Below, in pieces: positions 1-7,638 of a stretch of 64,000 bases of DNA (positions are counted from its first letter, which is position 1; each line of letters starts with the position of its first letter). A program made the translations under genes and the position numbers. A model generated the notes under the pieces. The model was not told the DNA's origin and made no database searches. It saw only the letters and a list, made by a program, of their open reading frames with translations. Source of the DNA: Variovorax brevis (lineage in GTDB: Bacteria > Pseudomonadota > Gammaproteobacteria > Burkholderiales > Burkholderiaceae_C); NCBI RefSeq assembly GCF_030317105.1, contig NZ_JASZYG010000006.1, positions 434,001 through 498,000 on the forward strand, in the 5' to 3' direction.

Positions 1-307
1 GCAGCGAGAACACGATGATGGCGGGAATGATCACCCTGCGATGGCCGAAGCGGTCGGACAGGTTGCCCATGAAAAGGGCCGCCACGCCCCAGGCGATGGC
101 CAGCACGCCCGTCACCTGGCCAAGGTCCTGGTAGCCGAGGTGCAGGTCCTTCGCGATGACCGGGAACAGCGGCAGGATCATGAAGCGGTCGATGCCGACC
201 AGGCCGAAGCCCAAGCACAGCAGCGCAACGGCTTTCCACTCGTAGCTGACGTCCCGGCGGGACTTGCCCGAAGCGAGGCCCGGGTTGATTGCGACATGGG
301 TGTTCAT
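1..307 (-). CDS. MFS transporter, N-terminal fragment (AAHS-like aromatic acid importer)
   Basis: Partial gene: only the first 102 codons are present and the rest lies beyond the left edge. The start at 307 follows an AAGGAC ribosome site. The protein has a short cytoplasmic N-terminus, then a hydrophobic first membrane helix (VALLCLGFGLVGIDRF), a second helix, and GNLSDRFGHRR, the loop 2-3 signature of major facilitator transporters. It lies 26 bp after the hydroxylase gene on the same strand, so it is probably the last gene or near-last gene of the aromatic-degradation operon and imports its substrate. The substrate itself is inferred from context only. Confidence 0.85.
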   Translation of the reverse strand, partial: MNTHVAINPGLASGKSRRDVSYEWKAVALLCLGFGLVGIDRFMILPLFPVIAKDLHLGYQDLGQVTGVLAIAWGVAALFMGNLSDRFGHRRVIIPAIIVFSL

Positions 308-333
308 GGTGCTTGTCCTTGGGTTGGATTCGT

Positions 334-1947
334 TCAGGCGGCAAGCGCCTGCGGCACTTGCGCGCAAGCCACGTTCACGCCATGGCGCTGGAGGTCGGCC
401 GCGAGGTCGTCGACGAGTGCGTTGACGTCGCCGTCGCCGGTGGCTGCGCCGTAGAGGTAGAAGTCGGGTCGCACCAGCATGGCCCGGATGCCATGCCGTT
501 CCATGAACGGCAGGTACTTGTGATCGACGTCGACGAATGCGCCGTTCGTGGCCTTGTCCGCGATGACCACGCGCTTTGCACCGATGGCATCGAGGAAGGC
601 ACGCTGCGACGCGCCCAGTGGCTGCGCCGTGCCGCGGGAGACCAGCACGAAGCCGAGTCCCACGACTTCGTCAAAGCGGCCTTCGCGCCCACCGCCGCGC
701 ACCGTGCCATGCGGACTGAGCAAGCCGGCAGGTGCCTGCACCGCACCGTCCGCGTCGCGGCGCAGGATGCCGTCCGTCAGCGATGGGAACGCCGGCGGTG
801 GCGGCACCTTGCCGCTGAAGAAGGCTTCATCACGCTCAGCCGCCAGTTTCGCGTCGGGAATGCAGATGATCTTGCCGAGAAACATCGACAGGTCGATCAC
901 GTCGCTCACATGCGGGCGGCGCTCGGGCTGGTAGGTGTCGAGCAGTGCGTCGTCGGCCATGCCCTTGAGGATCAGGTCGAGCTTCCATGCGAGGTTCCAG
1001 TCGTCGCGCAGGCCGGCGCACATGCCCTGGCCCATGAAGGGCGGCATCACGTGCGCGGCGTCGCCGGCGATCAACAGGCGGCCCTTGCGCCAGGTGTTGG
1101 CCAGCAGCGAGCGGAAGGTGTAGACCTTGTGGCGCACGATGGTCGCCTGGTCGCGCTGGACCCACGGCGCCAGCAGATCCCATGCGACGCTCTCGTGTTC
1201 CAACTCTTCGCGCGTTTCATGCGGCAGGCGCATGAACTCCCAACGGCGGAAGTAGCGGCCGTCCTTGACGCCGGCGGGGACGATGGTGGTGGGGCGGATC
1301 GGGTTGCAGTACTGCGCGGCCGGCGGAATGTCGAGCGTCACGCCTTCGTTGGGCAGCACGTCGATCACCAGCCAGTCGGCTTCGAAGCCGCGGTCTTCCT
1401 GCGTCGATCCGATGGCTTGGCGCACGAGGCTGTTGGCGCCGTCGGCACCGATCAGGTATTTGCAGCGAACGGTGCGCGTCTCGCCCGATTCCGTGTCGCG
1501 CACCACGAGTTGCGCGTAGTCCGCGGTTTGCGTGGCCTCGATGGCTTCCCAGCCGAGGTTCAGCGTCACTTCGGGGCGGGCTTGCACGACTTCCTCGAAC
1601 ATTTTCTCCAGCGTTGGCTGGTGAACGAAGTTGACTTCGGGGCCTCCGGAGATCGACTCGGACTCCCAGTCGATGGAGAGCAGTTCCTTCCACTCGGCGT
1701 TGAACCACTTGTAGTGCGGGCCGGCGTGGCTCACGGCCGGGAGCGTGCGGCTCATGCCGAGGGCCGACAGCACGCGGTACAGCTCGTGGTCGATGCACAC
1801 GGCGCGCGGCAACGCATAGCGCTCGCGCCAGCGTTCGAAGATGGCGACCTTGTGACCTTGCCGGGCGAGCGACAGGGCCATGATTTCGCTGACCGGGCCG
1901 TAGCCGATCTGGACGACGTCGTAGAAGGGAATTGCGCTGCTGGTCAT
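334..1947 (-). CDS. FAD-dependent aromatic hydroxylase, MhpA-like
   Basis: The 537-residue protein is a class A flavoprotein monooxygenase that would hydroxylate a phenolic ring using NAD(P)H and O2. An N-terminal Rossmann strand reads QIGYGPVSE, a variant of GxGxxG whose third glycine is serine. The DG motif (IGADGANSLVRQAIG) and the flavin-ribityl GD motif (IAGDAAHVMPPFMGQG) are intact. Length and order match 3-(3-hydroxyphenyl)propionate hydroxylases. I chose the ATG at 1947 because an AGGAG sits just upstream and the protein then begins 16 residues before the Rossmann glycines; the longer frame to 2283 overlaps the next gene. It lies 25 bp after the dioxygenase gene. The exact phenolic substrate is unknown. 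Confidence 0.9.
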   Translation of the reverse strand: MTSSAIPFYDVVQIGYGPVSEIMALSLARQGHKVAIFERWRERYALPRAVCIDHELYRVLSALGMSRTLPAVSHAGPHYKWFNAEWKELLSIDWESESISGGPEVNFVHQPTLEKMFEEVVQARPEVTLNLGWEAIEATQTADYAQLVVRDTESGETRTVRCKYLIGADGANSLVRQAIGSTQEDRGFEADWLVIDVLPNEGVTLDIPPAAQYCNPIRPTTIVPAGVKDGRYFRRWEFMRLPHETREELEHESVAWDLLAPWVQRDQATIVRHKVYTFRSLLANTWRKGRLLIAGDAAHVMPPFMGQGMCAGLRDDWNLAWKLDLILKGMADDALLDTYQPERRPHVSDVIDLSMFLGKIICIPDAKLAAERDEAFFSGKVPPPPAFPSLTDGILRRDADGAVQAPAGLLSPHGTVRGGGREGRFDEVVGLGFVLVSRGTAQPLGASQRAFLDAIGAKRVVIADKATNGAFVDVDHKYLPFMERHGIRAMLVRPDFYLYGAATGDGDVNALVDDLAADLQRHGVNVACAQVPQALAA

Positions 1948-1972
1948 GGCTGATCTCCTGGTGCTGCGCCGC

Positions 1973-2941
1973 TCAGCGGGCAACTGTTTCGTGGTTGACG
2001 ATGAAATCCCCGGGAAGCGATGGGCCCCAGACGTAGAGCGAGTCTTCGCCGGGGTGGTCGGCCGCAGGCCAGGTGTTGCCGGCCTCGACGTAGTCGATGT
2101 CGAAGGAGTACTCCGCATAGCTGCCCCACGGATCGCGCACATAGCGGAAATAGTTGGAACCCAGCACGTGCCGGCCCACGCCCCAGCCTTGCGCGTAGCC
2201 CGCTTGCGCCATCTGCTGCGTGCCCTGCCCGACCGCGTCGAAAGACGGCACGCACCAGCTGCTGTGGTGCAGCCCGCCGCCATTGGACTTGGCCAGCGCG
2301 ATCAGGTGGTGGTCGCTGCCGTGCGGCGTGTGCAGGAAGGCGATGACGGAGCCGGACTTGTCCGAGAGGCGCAGGCCCAGCACGTCTTCGTGGAACGCGC
2401 GAGCCGCATCGACATCGGCGCTGAACAGCAGGATGTGCGAGAGGTAGAGCGGGCGTGTCGGCTGCGCCTGGCTGCGGCTCGGCGAACGGCCGGTGTTGGC
2501 GTTTTCCGGCGGAAACTCGCGCGGCGCGGGCTGCGAAGGCGAGGACTTGTCCGCCACGCGCAACTGCAAGGGCAGCGAGTCGGGCCCTTCGATCCAGATG
2601 CCGCTCGCGTCCGCGCCTTCTGGTGGTGCGATGCGTGCGATTTCGCGCTCTGCCAGATGGCGTTCGAATCGCGCTTCGTCCGCGGCATGAATGCCGAGGC
2701 TGATCCACAGCAAGCGCTTTTCGCCCTCGCGTTGAACAACGCGCGCCCAGCGGTGCGGATGGCTGTGCGTGTAGAGCGCCAGCGCATCGCCTTCATCGCG
2801 AACGTCCAGCCCGAAGCTCGTGTAAAAGTGTCTGGCCTCTTCCAGCGCGGGCACGCTGAAGACGAATTCATCCACCGAATGCACGGCCAGGAAGTTCGCC
2901 TGCCGGGCTGTTTCTGAAGATGCTGTTGCTGTTGCGTTCAT
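1973..2941 (-). CDS. Extradiol ring-cleavage dioxygenase, VOC fold
   Basis: The 322-residue protein has two vicinal-oxygen-chelate modules, the layout of type I extradiol (catechol 2,3- or 2,3-dihydroxybiphenyl-type) dioxygenases. The C-terminal module carries the three expected Fe(II) ligands: His in LSHILLFS, His in GLHHSSWCV and Glu in GSYAEYSFD. It would open the catechol made by the hydroxylase encoded just downstream. The start at 2941 follows a good AAGGAG. About 100 bp separate it from the FAH-family gene upstream in the operon. Type I family membership is firm; the catechol substrate is inferred. Confidence 0.88.
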   Translation of the reverse strand: MNATATASSETARQANFLAVHSVDEFVFSVPALEEARHFYTSFGLDVRDEGDALALYTHSHPHRWARVVQREGEKRLLWISLGIHAADEARFERHLAEREIARIAPPEGADASGIWIEGPDSLPLQLRVADKSSPSQPAPREFPPENANTGRSPSRSQAQPTRPLYLSHILLFSADVDAARAFHEDVLGLRLSDKSGSVIAFLHTPHGSDHHLIALAKSNGGGLHHSSWCVPSFDAVGQGTQQMAQAGYAQGWGVGRHVLGSNYFRYVRDPWGSYAEYSFDIDYVEAGNTWPAADHPGEDSLYVWGPSLPGDFIVNHETVAR

Positions 2942-3042
2942 CGTTGTCTCCTTGAAGTCCGTTGGTTCGGGGCAAAGCTGCGCCCGCGCTGCGAGTTCGC
3001 AGCGTTGTCCTTGGCGATGGGTCGGTCGGGGTGCGGGCGGGG

Positions 3043-3882
3043 TCAGACGACCTGCTGGCGCTGCGTGCCCAGCGGGCCGGCGCTCAGGGTCATGACGTCG
3101 CCGCGGCGCAGGAACTGCGGCATCGGCTTCATGCCCAGTCCGACGCCTTGCGGGGTGCCGGTGATGACCACGTCACCGGGCAGCAGCGTCATGAACTGGC
3201 TGAGGTAGGACACGACTTCGGCCACCGGAAAGATCATGTCGGCCGTGTTGCTCTGCTGCATGAGCTTGCCGTTGACGGCGAGTTCGAGCGGAATGTTCTG
3301 CGGGTCGGGCAGTTCGTCGGTCGTCACGAGCCACGGGCCGATCGGGCCGAAGCCGTCGAAGCTCTTGCCCTTACCCCATTGGCCGTTGCGCTTGATCTGC
3401 CAGTCGCGCTCGGACACGTCGTTGGCCAGGCAATAGCCGGCGACGTGCTTGAGCGCATCGGCCACCGACACCTTCTTGCACTGCGTGCCGATGACGAAGC
3501 CCAGTTCGATTTCCCAGTCACCGGCTTCCGAGCCTGCGGGCAGTTCGACGTCGTCGTTCGGGCCGGCCAGCGAGGTGAGCGCCTTAGTGAACACGACCGG
3601 CTCCTTCGGAATCTCGAGGCCGGACTCTTCGGCGTGCTTGCGGTAGTTCAGGCCAATGGCGACGAACTGGCGAACGCCCGTGACCGGCGTGCCCAGCCGG
3701 GTGCCTTCGGGCACCAGCGGCATCTTCGAGAGGTCGATGGCCGACAGCGCGTGCAGCTTGGCGGGCTGCATCCATTCAGGCGTGAAATCATCGACCAGCA
3801 GCGCAAGGTCGCGGACCTTTCCGTTGGCGTCCAGTGCACCGGGCTTCTCTGCCCCGACGGGGCCATGGCGTAGCAGCTTCAT
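3043..3882 (-). CDS. Fumarylacetoacetate hydrolase-family protein
   Basis: The 279-residue protein has the FAH fold: an N-terminal cap, then the catalytic domain starting near residue 72 (VAIGLNYRKHAEE). Metal ligands E124 and E126 occur in DWEIELGFVIG, and a later acidic position in NDVSERDWQ, as in family members that hydrate or hydrolyse ring-cleavage products, or decarboxylate oxaloacetate-like acids. It is the first gene after the operon promoter, so it likely processes the meta-cleavage product. The ATG at 3882 is chosen because the family N-terminus begins there and the longer frame runs over the operator and promoter. Candidate activities are meta-cleavage product hydrolase or maleylpyruvate-type hydrolase. 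Confidence 0.87.
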   Translation of the reverse strand: MKLLRHGPVGAEKPGALDANGKVRDLALLVDDFTPEWMQPAKLHALSAIDLSKMPLVPEGTRLGTPVTGVRQFVAIGLNYRKHAEESGLEIPKEPVVFTKALTSLAGPNDDVELPAGSEAGDWEIELGFVIGTQCKKVSVADALKHVAGYCLANDVSERDWQIKRNGQWGKGKSFDGFGPIGPWLVTTDELPDPQNIPLELAVNGKLMQQSNTADMIFPVAEVVSYLSQFMTLLPGDVVITGTPQGVGLGMKPMPQFLRRGDVMTLSAGPLGTQRQQVV

Positions 3883-3901
3883 TGGGAGGTCCTTCGTTGA
3901 A

Positions 3902-3918
3902 TTAGACGATTTGTCTAA
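3902..3918. promoter_or_regulatory. Probable TetR operator (TTAGAC-N5-GTCTAA)
   Basis: A perfect 6-bp inverted repeat with a 5-bp spacer sits 20 bp upstream of the FAH gene and just downstream of its predicted -10 box. Binding there would block transcription start. The TetR gene 120 bp away on the other strand is the obvious binder, which is inference from position and symmetry. Confidence 0.65.
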
Positions 3919-3923
3919 AACGA

Positions 3924-3951
3924 AATGTAGTCGAACTGACGTTTTCGTCAA
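3924..3951 (-). promoter_or_regulatory. Promoter of the aromatic operon
   Basis: Read on the minus strand, TTGACG (-35, 3946-3951) is followed after 16 bp by TACATT (-10, 3924-3929). The boxes match 5/6 and 4/6 of the sigma-70 consensus and lie directly upstream of the TTAGAC palindrome. Confidence 0.5.
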
Positions 3952-3972
3952 GATGACAAATCGGGCAAAGTC

Positions 3973-3988
3973 ATAGGGAATTCCCTAT
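3973..3988. promoter_or_regulatory. Perfect 16-bp palindrome in the tetR leader
   Basis: ATAGGGAATTCCCTAT is fully self-complementary and lies 52 bp upstream of the TetR start codon. It may be a second operator for autoregulation or the site of another regulator. It differs in sequence from the TTAGAC operator. Confidence 0.4.
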
Positions 3989-4039
3989 TCACCGACGGCG
4001 TGTTTTTCTTCCCGAATTCGTCGTGTACCCTCTGGCCCG

Positions 4040-4759
4040 ATGGCAACGAAACAAGTCGAAGCACCACTTGAAGACCACCGCGTGCGGGTGGGCGCGCAGC
4101 GGCGCGAGAAGACGAAGCTCAAGCTGCTCGAAAGCGCGTTGACCGTGTTCGCCGACAAAGGTCCGGACGTGGCGGTGATCGACGACTTCATTGCCGCGGC
4201 GGGCGTGTCGCGCGGCACCTTCTACAACCACTTCCGCACCACCAACGAGTTGATGCTTGCGCTGGCTGCCGCCATGAGCGACGAGGTGCTGCAAATCGTC
4301 GACCCCATCGTGCTCAAGCTCGACGACCCGATCGCCCGCGTTGCGGCCGGCACGCGCATGTACATGCAGATGGCGCTGCGCTACCCGCTGTGGGGCGGCT
4401 TCATCACGCGCGTGGGCACCCGCATTGCCACGCGCGGACAACTCATCGACGAGTACCTCTCGCGCGACCTGGAAGCCGCGCGAAAGGCCAAGCGCATCCA
4501 GGTCGACAGCGTGACTGTGGCACGCGACATCGTGCTCGGCTCCATCTTCTACGGCATCGAGACGATGCTGACCGAGCCGACGCAAAGCCACCACCCGGAG
4601 CACATCCTGCGAAGCGTGCTGGTGGGCTTCGGGCTCGACCCGAAAGAGGCTGAAGCGATTGCCTACATGCCGCTCGCGGTGCCCAGCTCGGTGGACGGAC
4701 CGATTTTTTCCGGGATGAAACCCCGGAAATCCGGCGCGCGGGCGGCCCTTCGCGCCTGA
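4040..4759 (+). CDS. TetR/AcrR-family transcriptional regulator
   Basis: The 239-residue protein has an N-terminal TetR DNA-binding domain around residues 20-75: KLKLLESALTVFADKG, then the helix-turn-helix with GVSRGTFYNHF. The C-terminal half is the ligand and dimerisation domain. It is divergent from the aromatic operon, with a strong palindrome beside that operon's promoter, so it is probably the local repressor, released by a pathway substrate or intermediate. The ligand cannot be read from the sequence. Confidence 0.92.
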   Translation: MATKQVEAPLEDHRVRVGAQRREKTKLKLLESALTVFADKGPDVAVIDDFIAAAGVSRGTFYNHFRTTNELMLALAAAMSDEVLQIVDPIVLKLDDPIARVAAGTRMYMQMALRYPLWGGFITRVGTRIATRGQLIDEYLSRDLEAARKAKRIQVDSVTVARDIVLGSIFYGIETMLTEPTQSHHPEHILRSVLVGFGLDPKEAEAIAYMPLAVPSSVDGPIFSGMKPRKSGARAALRA

Positions 4760-4877
4760 AAAGCGGCACATCACAACGGACTGCTACCACCGGCCGGTCG
4801 TACTTCTGAAAAATGGGGCTGCCACGCGTGAAGCACTTTCGCTTCGCGAATTGCAGCCACTTTTTACGGAGACGACC

Positions 4878-5453
4878 TTGAGCAAGATCCTGATGCTGTG
4901 CGGCGACTACGCCGAAGACTACGAAACCATGGTGCCCTTCCAGGCGCTGCTGGCGGTGGGCCACACCGTGCATGCGGTCGCACCCGACAAAAAGGCCGGC
5001 GACTGGATCCACACCGCCATCCACGACTTCGAGGGCGCCCAGACCTACAGCGAAAAGCCCGGTCACCGCTTCACGCTGAACTTCAACTTTGCCGACGTGA
5101 AGCCCGAGGCCTACGACGCGCTGGTCATCCCCGGCGGCCGTGCCCCCGAATACCTGCGCATGAACGCACGCGTGATCGAGATTGCGAGCCACTTCCTCAA
5201 AGCCGACAAGCCGCTGGCCGCCGTGTGCCATGGCGCGCAACTGTTGGCAGCCACCGGCCTCATCAAGGGCCGCAAGCTGTCGGCCTACCCCGCCTGCCAG
5301 GTGGAGGTGGAGCTGGCCGGTGCGGAATACATGGGCATCGCCATCGACGCCGCAGTGACCGACCGAAACCTGGTGACGGCGCCGGCGTGGCCTGCGCATC
5401 CGGCGTGGATTGGCCAGTTCCTCAAGGTGCTGGGCACGCGCATCGAGATCTGA
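4878..5453 (+). CDS. DJ-1/PfpI-family protein
   Basis: The 191-residue protein is of the DJ-1/PfpI (class I glutamine amidotransferase-like) superfamily. The nucleophile-elbow Cys is C117 in AAVCHGAQ, and the conserved acidic residue is near E15 in DYAEDYE. VIPGGRAPEYLR forms the oxyanion strand. Members include deglycases, proteases and chaperones, and the sequence alone does not decide. The TTG at 4878 is taken as start because ACGGAGA precedes it and the family N-terminus (KILMLCGDYAED) begins there; an earlier TTG at 4851 would add nine atypical residues. It stands alone between the TetR and RHH genes. Confidence 0.88.
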   Translation: MSKILMLCGDYAEDYETMVPFQALLAVGHTVHAVAPDKKAGDWIHTAIHDFEGAQTYSEKPGHRFTLNFNFADVKPEAYDALVIPGGRAPEYLRMNARVIEIASHFLKADKPLAAVCHGAQLLAATGLIKGRKLSAYPACQVEVELAGAEYMGIAIDAAVTDRNLVTAPAWPAHPAWIGQFLKVLGTRIEI

Positions 5454-5466
5454 GCCGGCTCGATTC

Positions 5467-5536
5467 AGAGTCTCCCCAAGAAGGCTCTGATCATGTCCAC
5501 CGTGAGGTCCGCGGCGTTGATCAAGAGTCTCCCCAA
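5467..5536. repeat. 13-bp direct repeat pair
   Basis: AGAGTCTCCCCAA occurs at 5467-5479 and again at 5524-5536, 57 bp apart. The first copy also begins a small hairpin (TCAGAG, 14-nt loop, CTCTGA). Both lie between the DJ-1 gene and the ribbon-helix-helix gene, so they may be regulator sites or a remnant duplication. Confidence 0.6.
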
Positions 5537-5602
5537 CACTGGCGGGTGAACGGGTGCGGCCTCACAATGGCTGCATCTGCCCGCCAACCGAGGAGAGCAC
5601 GC

Positions 5603-5980
5603 ATGTGCGAAGTCTTCATCAGCGCCGACCCGCAAAGCTACGACAGCCGCACACGCTCGGTGCGGCTGCACGGCGTGGTCACCAGCATCCGGCTCGAAAA
5701 CCTCTTCTGGCAGGTGCTGGAAGAAATTGCGCAACGCGACGACATGGGCGTGGTGCAGCTCATCGAAAAGCTGTATGACGAACTGGTCACCGCCCGCGGC
5801 GACGTTGGCAACTTTGCATCCTTCCTGCGGGTGAGTGCGCTGCGCTACGAGGCGCTGCTGGCGCAAGGGCGCATTCCCACCGACACGCGCGTGTCGATCG
5901 GCTCGCTGGACGCGCAAGCCGTGCTGCGCGCCCTGCCGCGCGGCTGGGTCAGCACGCAGCGCGCCGCCGTCCCGTCCTGA
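5603..5980 (+). CDS. Ribbon-helix-helix domain protein
   Basis: The 125-residue protein resembles the RHH_4 family of short proteobacterial ribbon-helix-helix proteins. A beta strand near residues 16-29 (TRSVRLHGVVTSIRLE) is followed by two helices (FWQVLEEIAQ and VVQLIEKLYDEL), the shape of a MetJ/Arc-like DNA-binding unit. The C-terminal third ends ALPRGWVSTQRAA and has no known role. AGGAGAG at 5591 sets the start. It may bind the repeats just upstream; that is inference. Confidence 0.8.
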   Translation: MCEVFISADPQSYDSRTRSVRLHGVVTSIRLENLFWQVLEEIAQRDDMGVVQLIEKLYDELVTARGDVGNFASFLRVSALRYEALLAQGRIPTDTRVSIGSLDAQAVLRALPRGWVSTQRAAVPS

Positions 5981-6007
5981 GCTTTTGCGCTTGCAATGCT
6001 TGCCGGC

Positions 6008-7528
6008 TCAGTTGGAGACGGCCGCAGAAACCAGCGACTCATCCACTTCGACCTCGAAGGGCATGCGGTCCAGCACGTCGGCCTGGATGTCCACTCCCGG
6101 CGGCACTTCGATCAGGCGCAGTCCGTTGGGCGTCAGCCGGAACACGGCGCGCTCGGTGACGTACAGCACATCCTGCCCCTCCGCGCGCGCACGCAGACCG
6201 CTGAAGGTGATATGCCGCACCTTCGGCACGAGCTTTGAAACTTCGCCGTAGCGACGGATCCGCACCTCCTCACCTTCGTGCTCCACCACCAGCCCCTTGG
6301 CCTCGAAGGTGCCGCAAAAGACGACCTTCTTCGCGCGCTGCGTGATGTCCACGAAGCCGCCCGGCCCCACGATGCTGTCGCCCAGCCATGAGACGTTGAC
6401 GTTGCCCTGCGCGTCGAGTTCACCCATGCCGAGAAAGGCGATGTCGACGCCGCCGCCGCTGAAGAAATCGAACTGCTCGGTGGACTTGACGATGGCGCTC
6501 GGGTAGCGCGTGGCGCCGAACAGGTGACCACCGAGCAGTTCGCCGTTGTGCGGGCCCTGCTCGATGGTGGTCCAGCCGATCTCCAGCCCTTCGGCACGCG
6601 CAACCGCGGGCACGCCATCCGGCAGGCCGAAGCCGAAGTTGACGCAGGCATCGGCGCGCAATTCCCGGGCCGCGCGCCGTGCGATGAGGTAGCGCACGCC
6701 TTCGGGCAAAGGCATGGCCGCGCGATCGGCGGGCGCGCGCAACAGGCCACTCATGCTGAGGTCGTAGGCTGCCCCCGTGGTCTGCGTTTGCGCGGCGAAC
6801 TCGCAGACCATGTCCACCAGCACGCCCGGCACGCTGACGTCGCGCGCCGGGGCGATGGATTCGTCCAGCACATCGCGCACTTGCGCCAGCACCTTGCCGC
6901 CGCAGTTGTGCGCGGCCATCGCTGCGGCAAACGCGTCCATCTCCGAGGGTTCTTCGCGCGAGGTGAGATTGCCCTGCGGATCGCAGGCGGTGCCGCGGAT
7001 CAACGCGAAGTCGATCTGGATGGGCTTGTACCAAAGCAATTCCTTGCCGCCGAGATGAATCAACTCGACCAGGTCTTCAGTGGCCTTTGCATTGCAGCGG
7101 CCGCCACCATGTCGCGGATCGGCAAAGGTGTGCAGGCCGATGTGCGTCACCAGGCCGTGTCGCCCCGCACCCGTTTCACGCAGCAGCGTCTGGATCGGGC
7201 CGGCCGGCAGCGTGTACGCCTCGATCTCGTTGTCGCGCGCAAGGTCTTGCATCGCCTTCGACCAGGTCCAGTGCCCGCCGATCACGCGCTTGACCATGCC
7301 CTTGTGCGCAAAGCGCGTGATGCCCGAGACCACGCCGTCGCCGATGCCCAGGCCATGGATCAGCGTGAGGTCGCGCGGATGGCCCGTCGCGAGAAAGCGC
7401 TTCTCGATCGCCTGCGCGATGTGGTCGGCCTCCTGCAAGCCACCGCCGGAGCCGCTGAGCACCACGGTCGCGCCATCGAACACTTCGCTCGCCATCTGGT
7501 CCGCGTCAACGATTCGTACTTTTTTCAT
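6008..7528 (-). CDS. Acyl-CoA:acetate / 3-ketoacid CoA-transferase, fused two-domain
   Basis: The 506-residue protein is a family I CoA-transferase with alpha and beta halves fused, as in YdiF and propionate CoA-transferase. The N-terminal half carries GSGGGLQEADH (residues 26-36). The C-terminal half has the catalytic Glu, E323, in TTIEQGPHNGE, followed by the glycine-rich FFSGGGVDIAFLGMGE. It moves CoA from a donor such as acetyl- or succinyl-CoA to a carboxylic acid. AAGGAAG precedes the ATG at 7528. It diverges from the acyl-CoA dehydrogenase operon and probably activates that pathway's acid. Confidence 0.92.
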   Translation of the reverse strand: MKKVRIVDADQMASEVFDGATVVLSGSGGGLQEADHIAQAIEKRFLATGHPRDLTLIHGLGIGDGVVSGITRFAHKGMVKRVIGGHWTWSKAMQDLARDNEIEAYTLPAGPIQTLLRETGAGRHGLVTHIGLHTFADPRHGGGRCNAKATEDLVELIHLGGKELLWYKPIQIDFALIRGTACDPQGNLTSREEPSEMDAFAAAMAAHNCGGKVLAQVRDVLDESIAPARDVSVPGVLVDMVCEFAAQTQTTGAAYDLSMSGLLRAPADRAAMPLPEGVRYLIARRAARELRADACVNFGFGLPDGVPAVARAEGLEIGWTTIEQGPHNGELLGGHLFGATRYPSAIVKSTEQFDFFSGGGVDIAFLGMGELDAQGNVNVSWLGDSIVGPGGFVDITQRAKKVVFCGTFEAKGLVVEHEGEEVRIRRYGEVSKLVPKVRHITFSGLRARAEGQDVLYVTERAVFRLTPNGLRLIEVPPGVDIQADVLDRMPFEVEVDESLVSAAVSN

Positions 7529-7584
7529 TGCAACTTCCTTGTGATTGCGCTTGCCGAAATGCAAAACGTCTGCCATCATTCTAA

Positions 7585-7598
7585 TAACTAACCAGTTA
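7585..7598. promoter_or_regulatory. Inverted repeat in divergent promoter region (TAACT-N4-AGTTA)
   Basis: This short symmetric AT-rich element lies in the 110-bp gap between the divergent CoA-transferase and acyl-CoA dehydrogenase genes. It suits a shared operator for a dimeric regulator. No regulator gene adjoins it within the cluster. Confidence 0.45.
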
Positions 7599-7638
7599 CA
7601 TACATACGGGTTTGACCCTAACTTCGAAGGAGACAGAC

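Noticed and set aside
289..1953. Long plus-strand frames over the hydroxylase gene
   Set aside because: The minus-strand flavoprotein motifs are unambiguous, and the plus frames have no domain signal or ribosome site.
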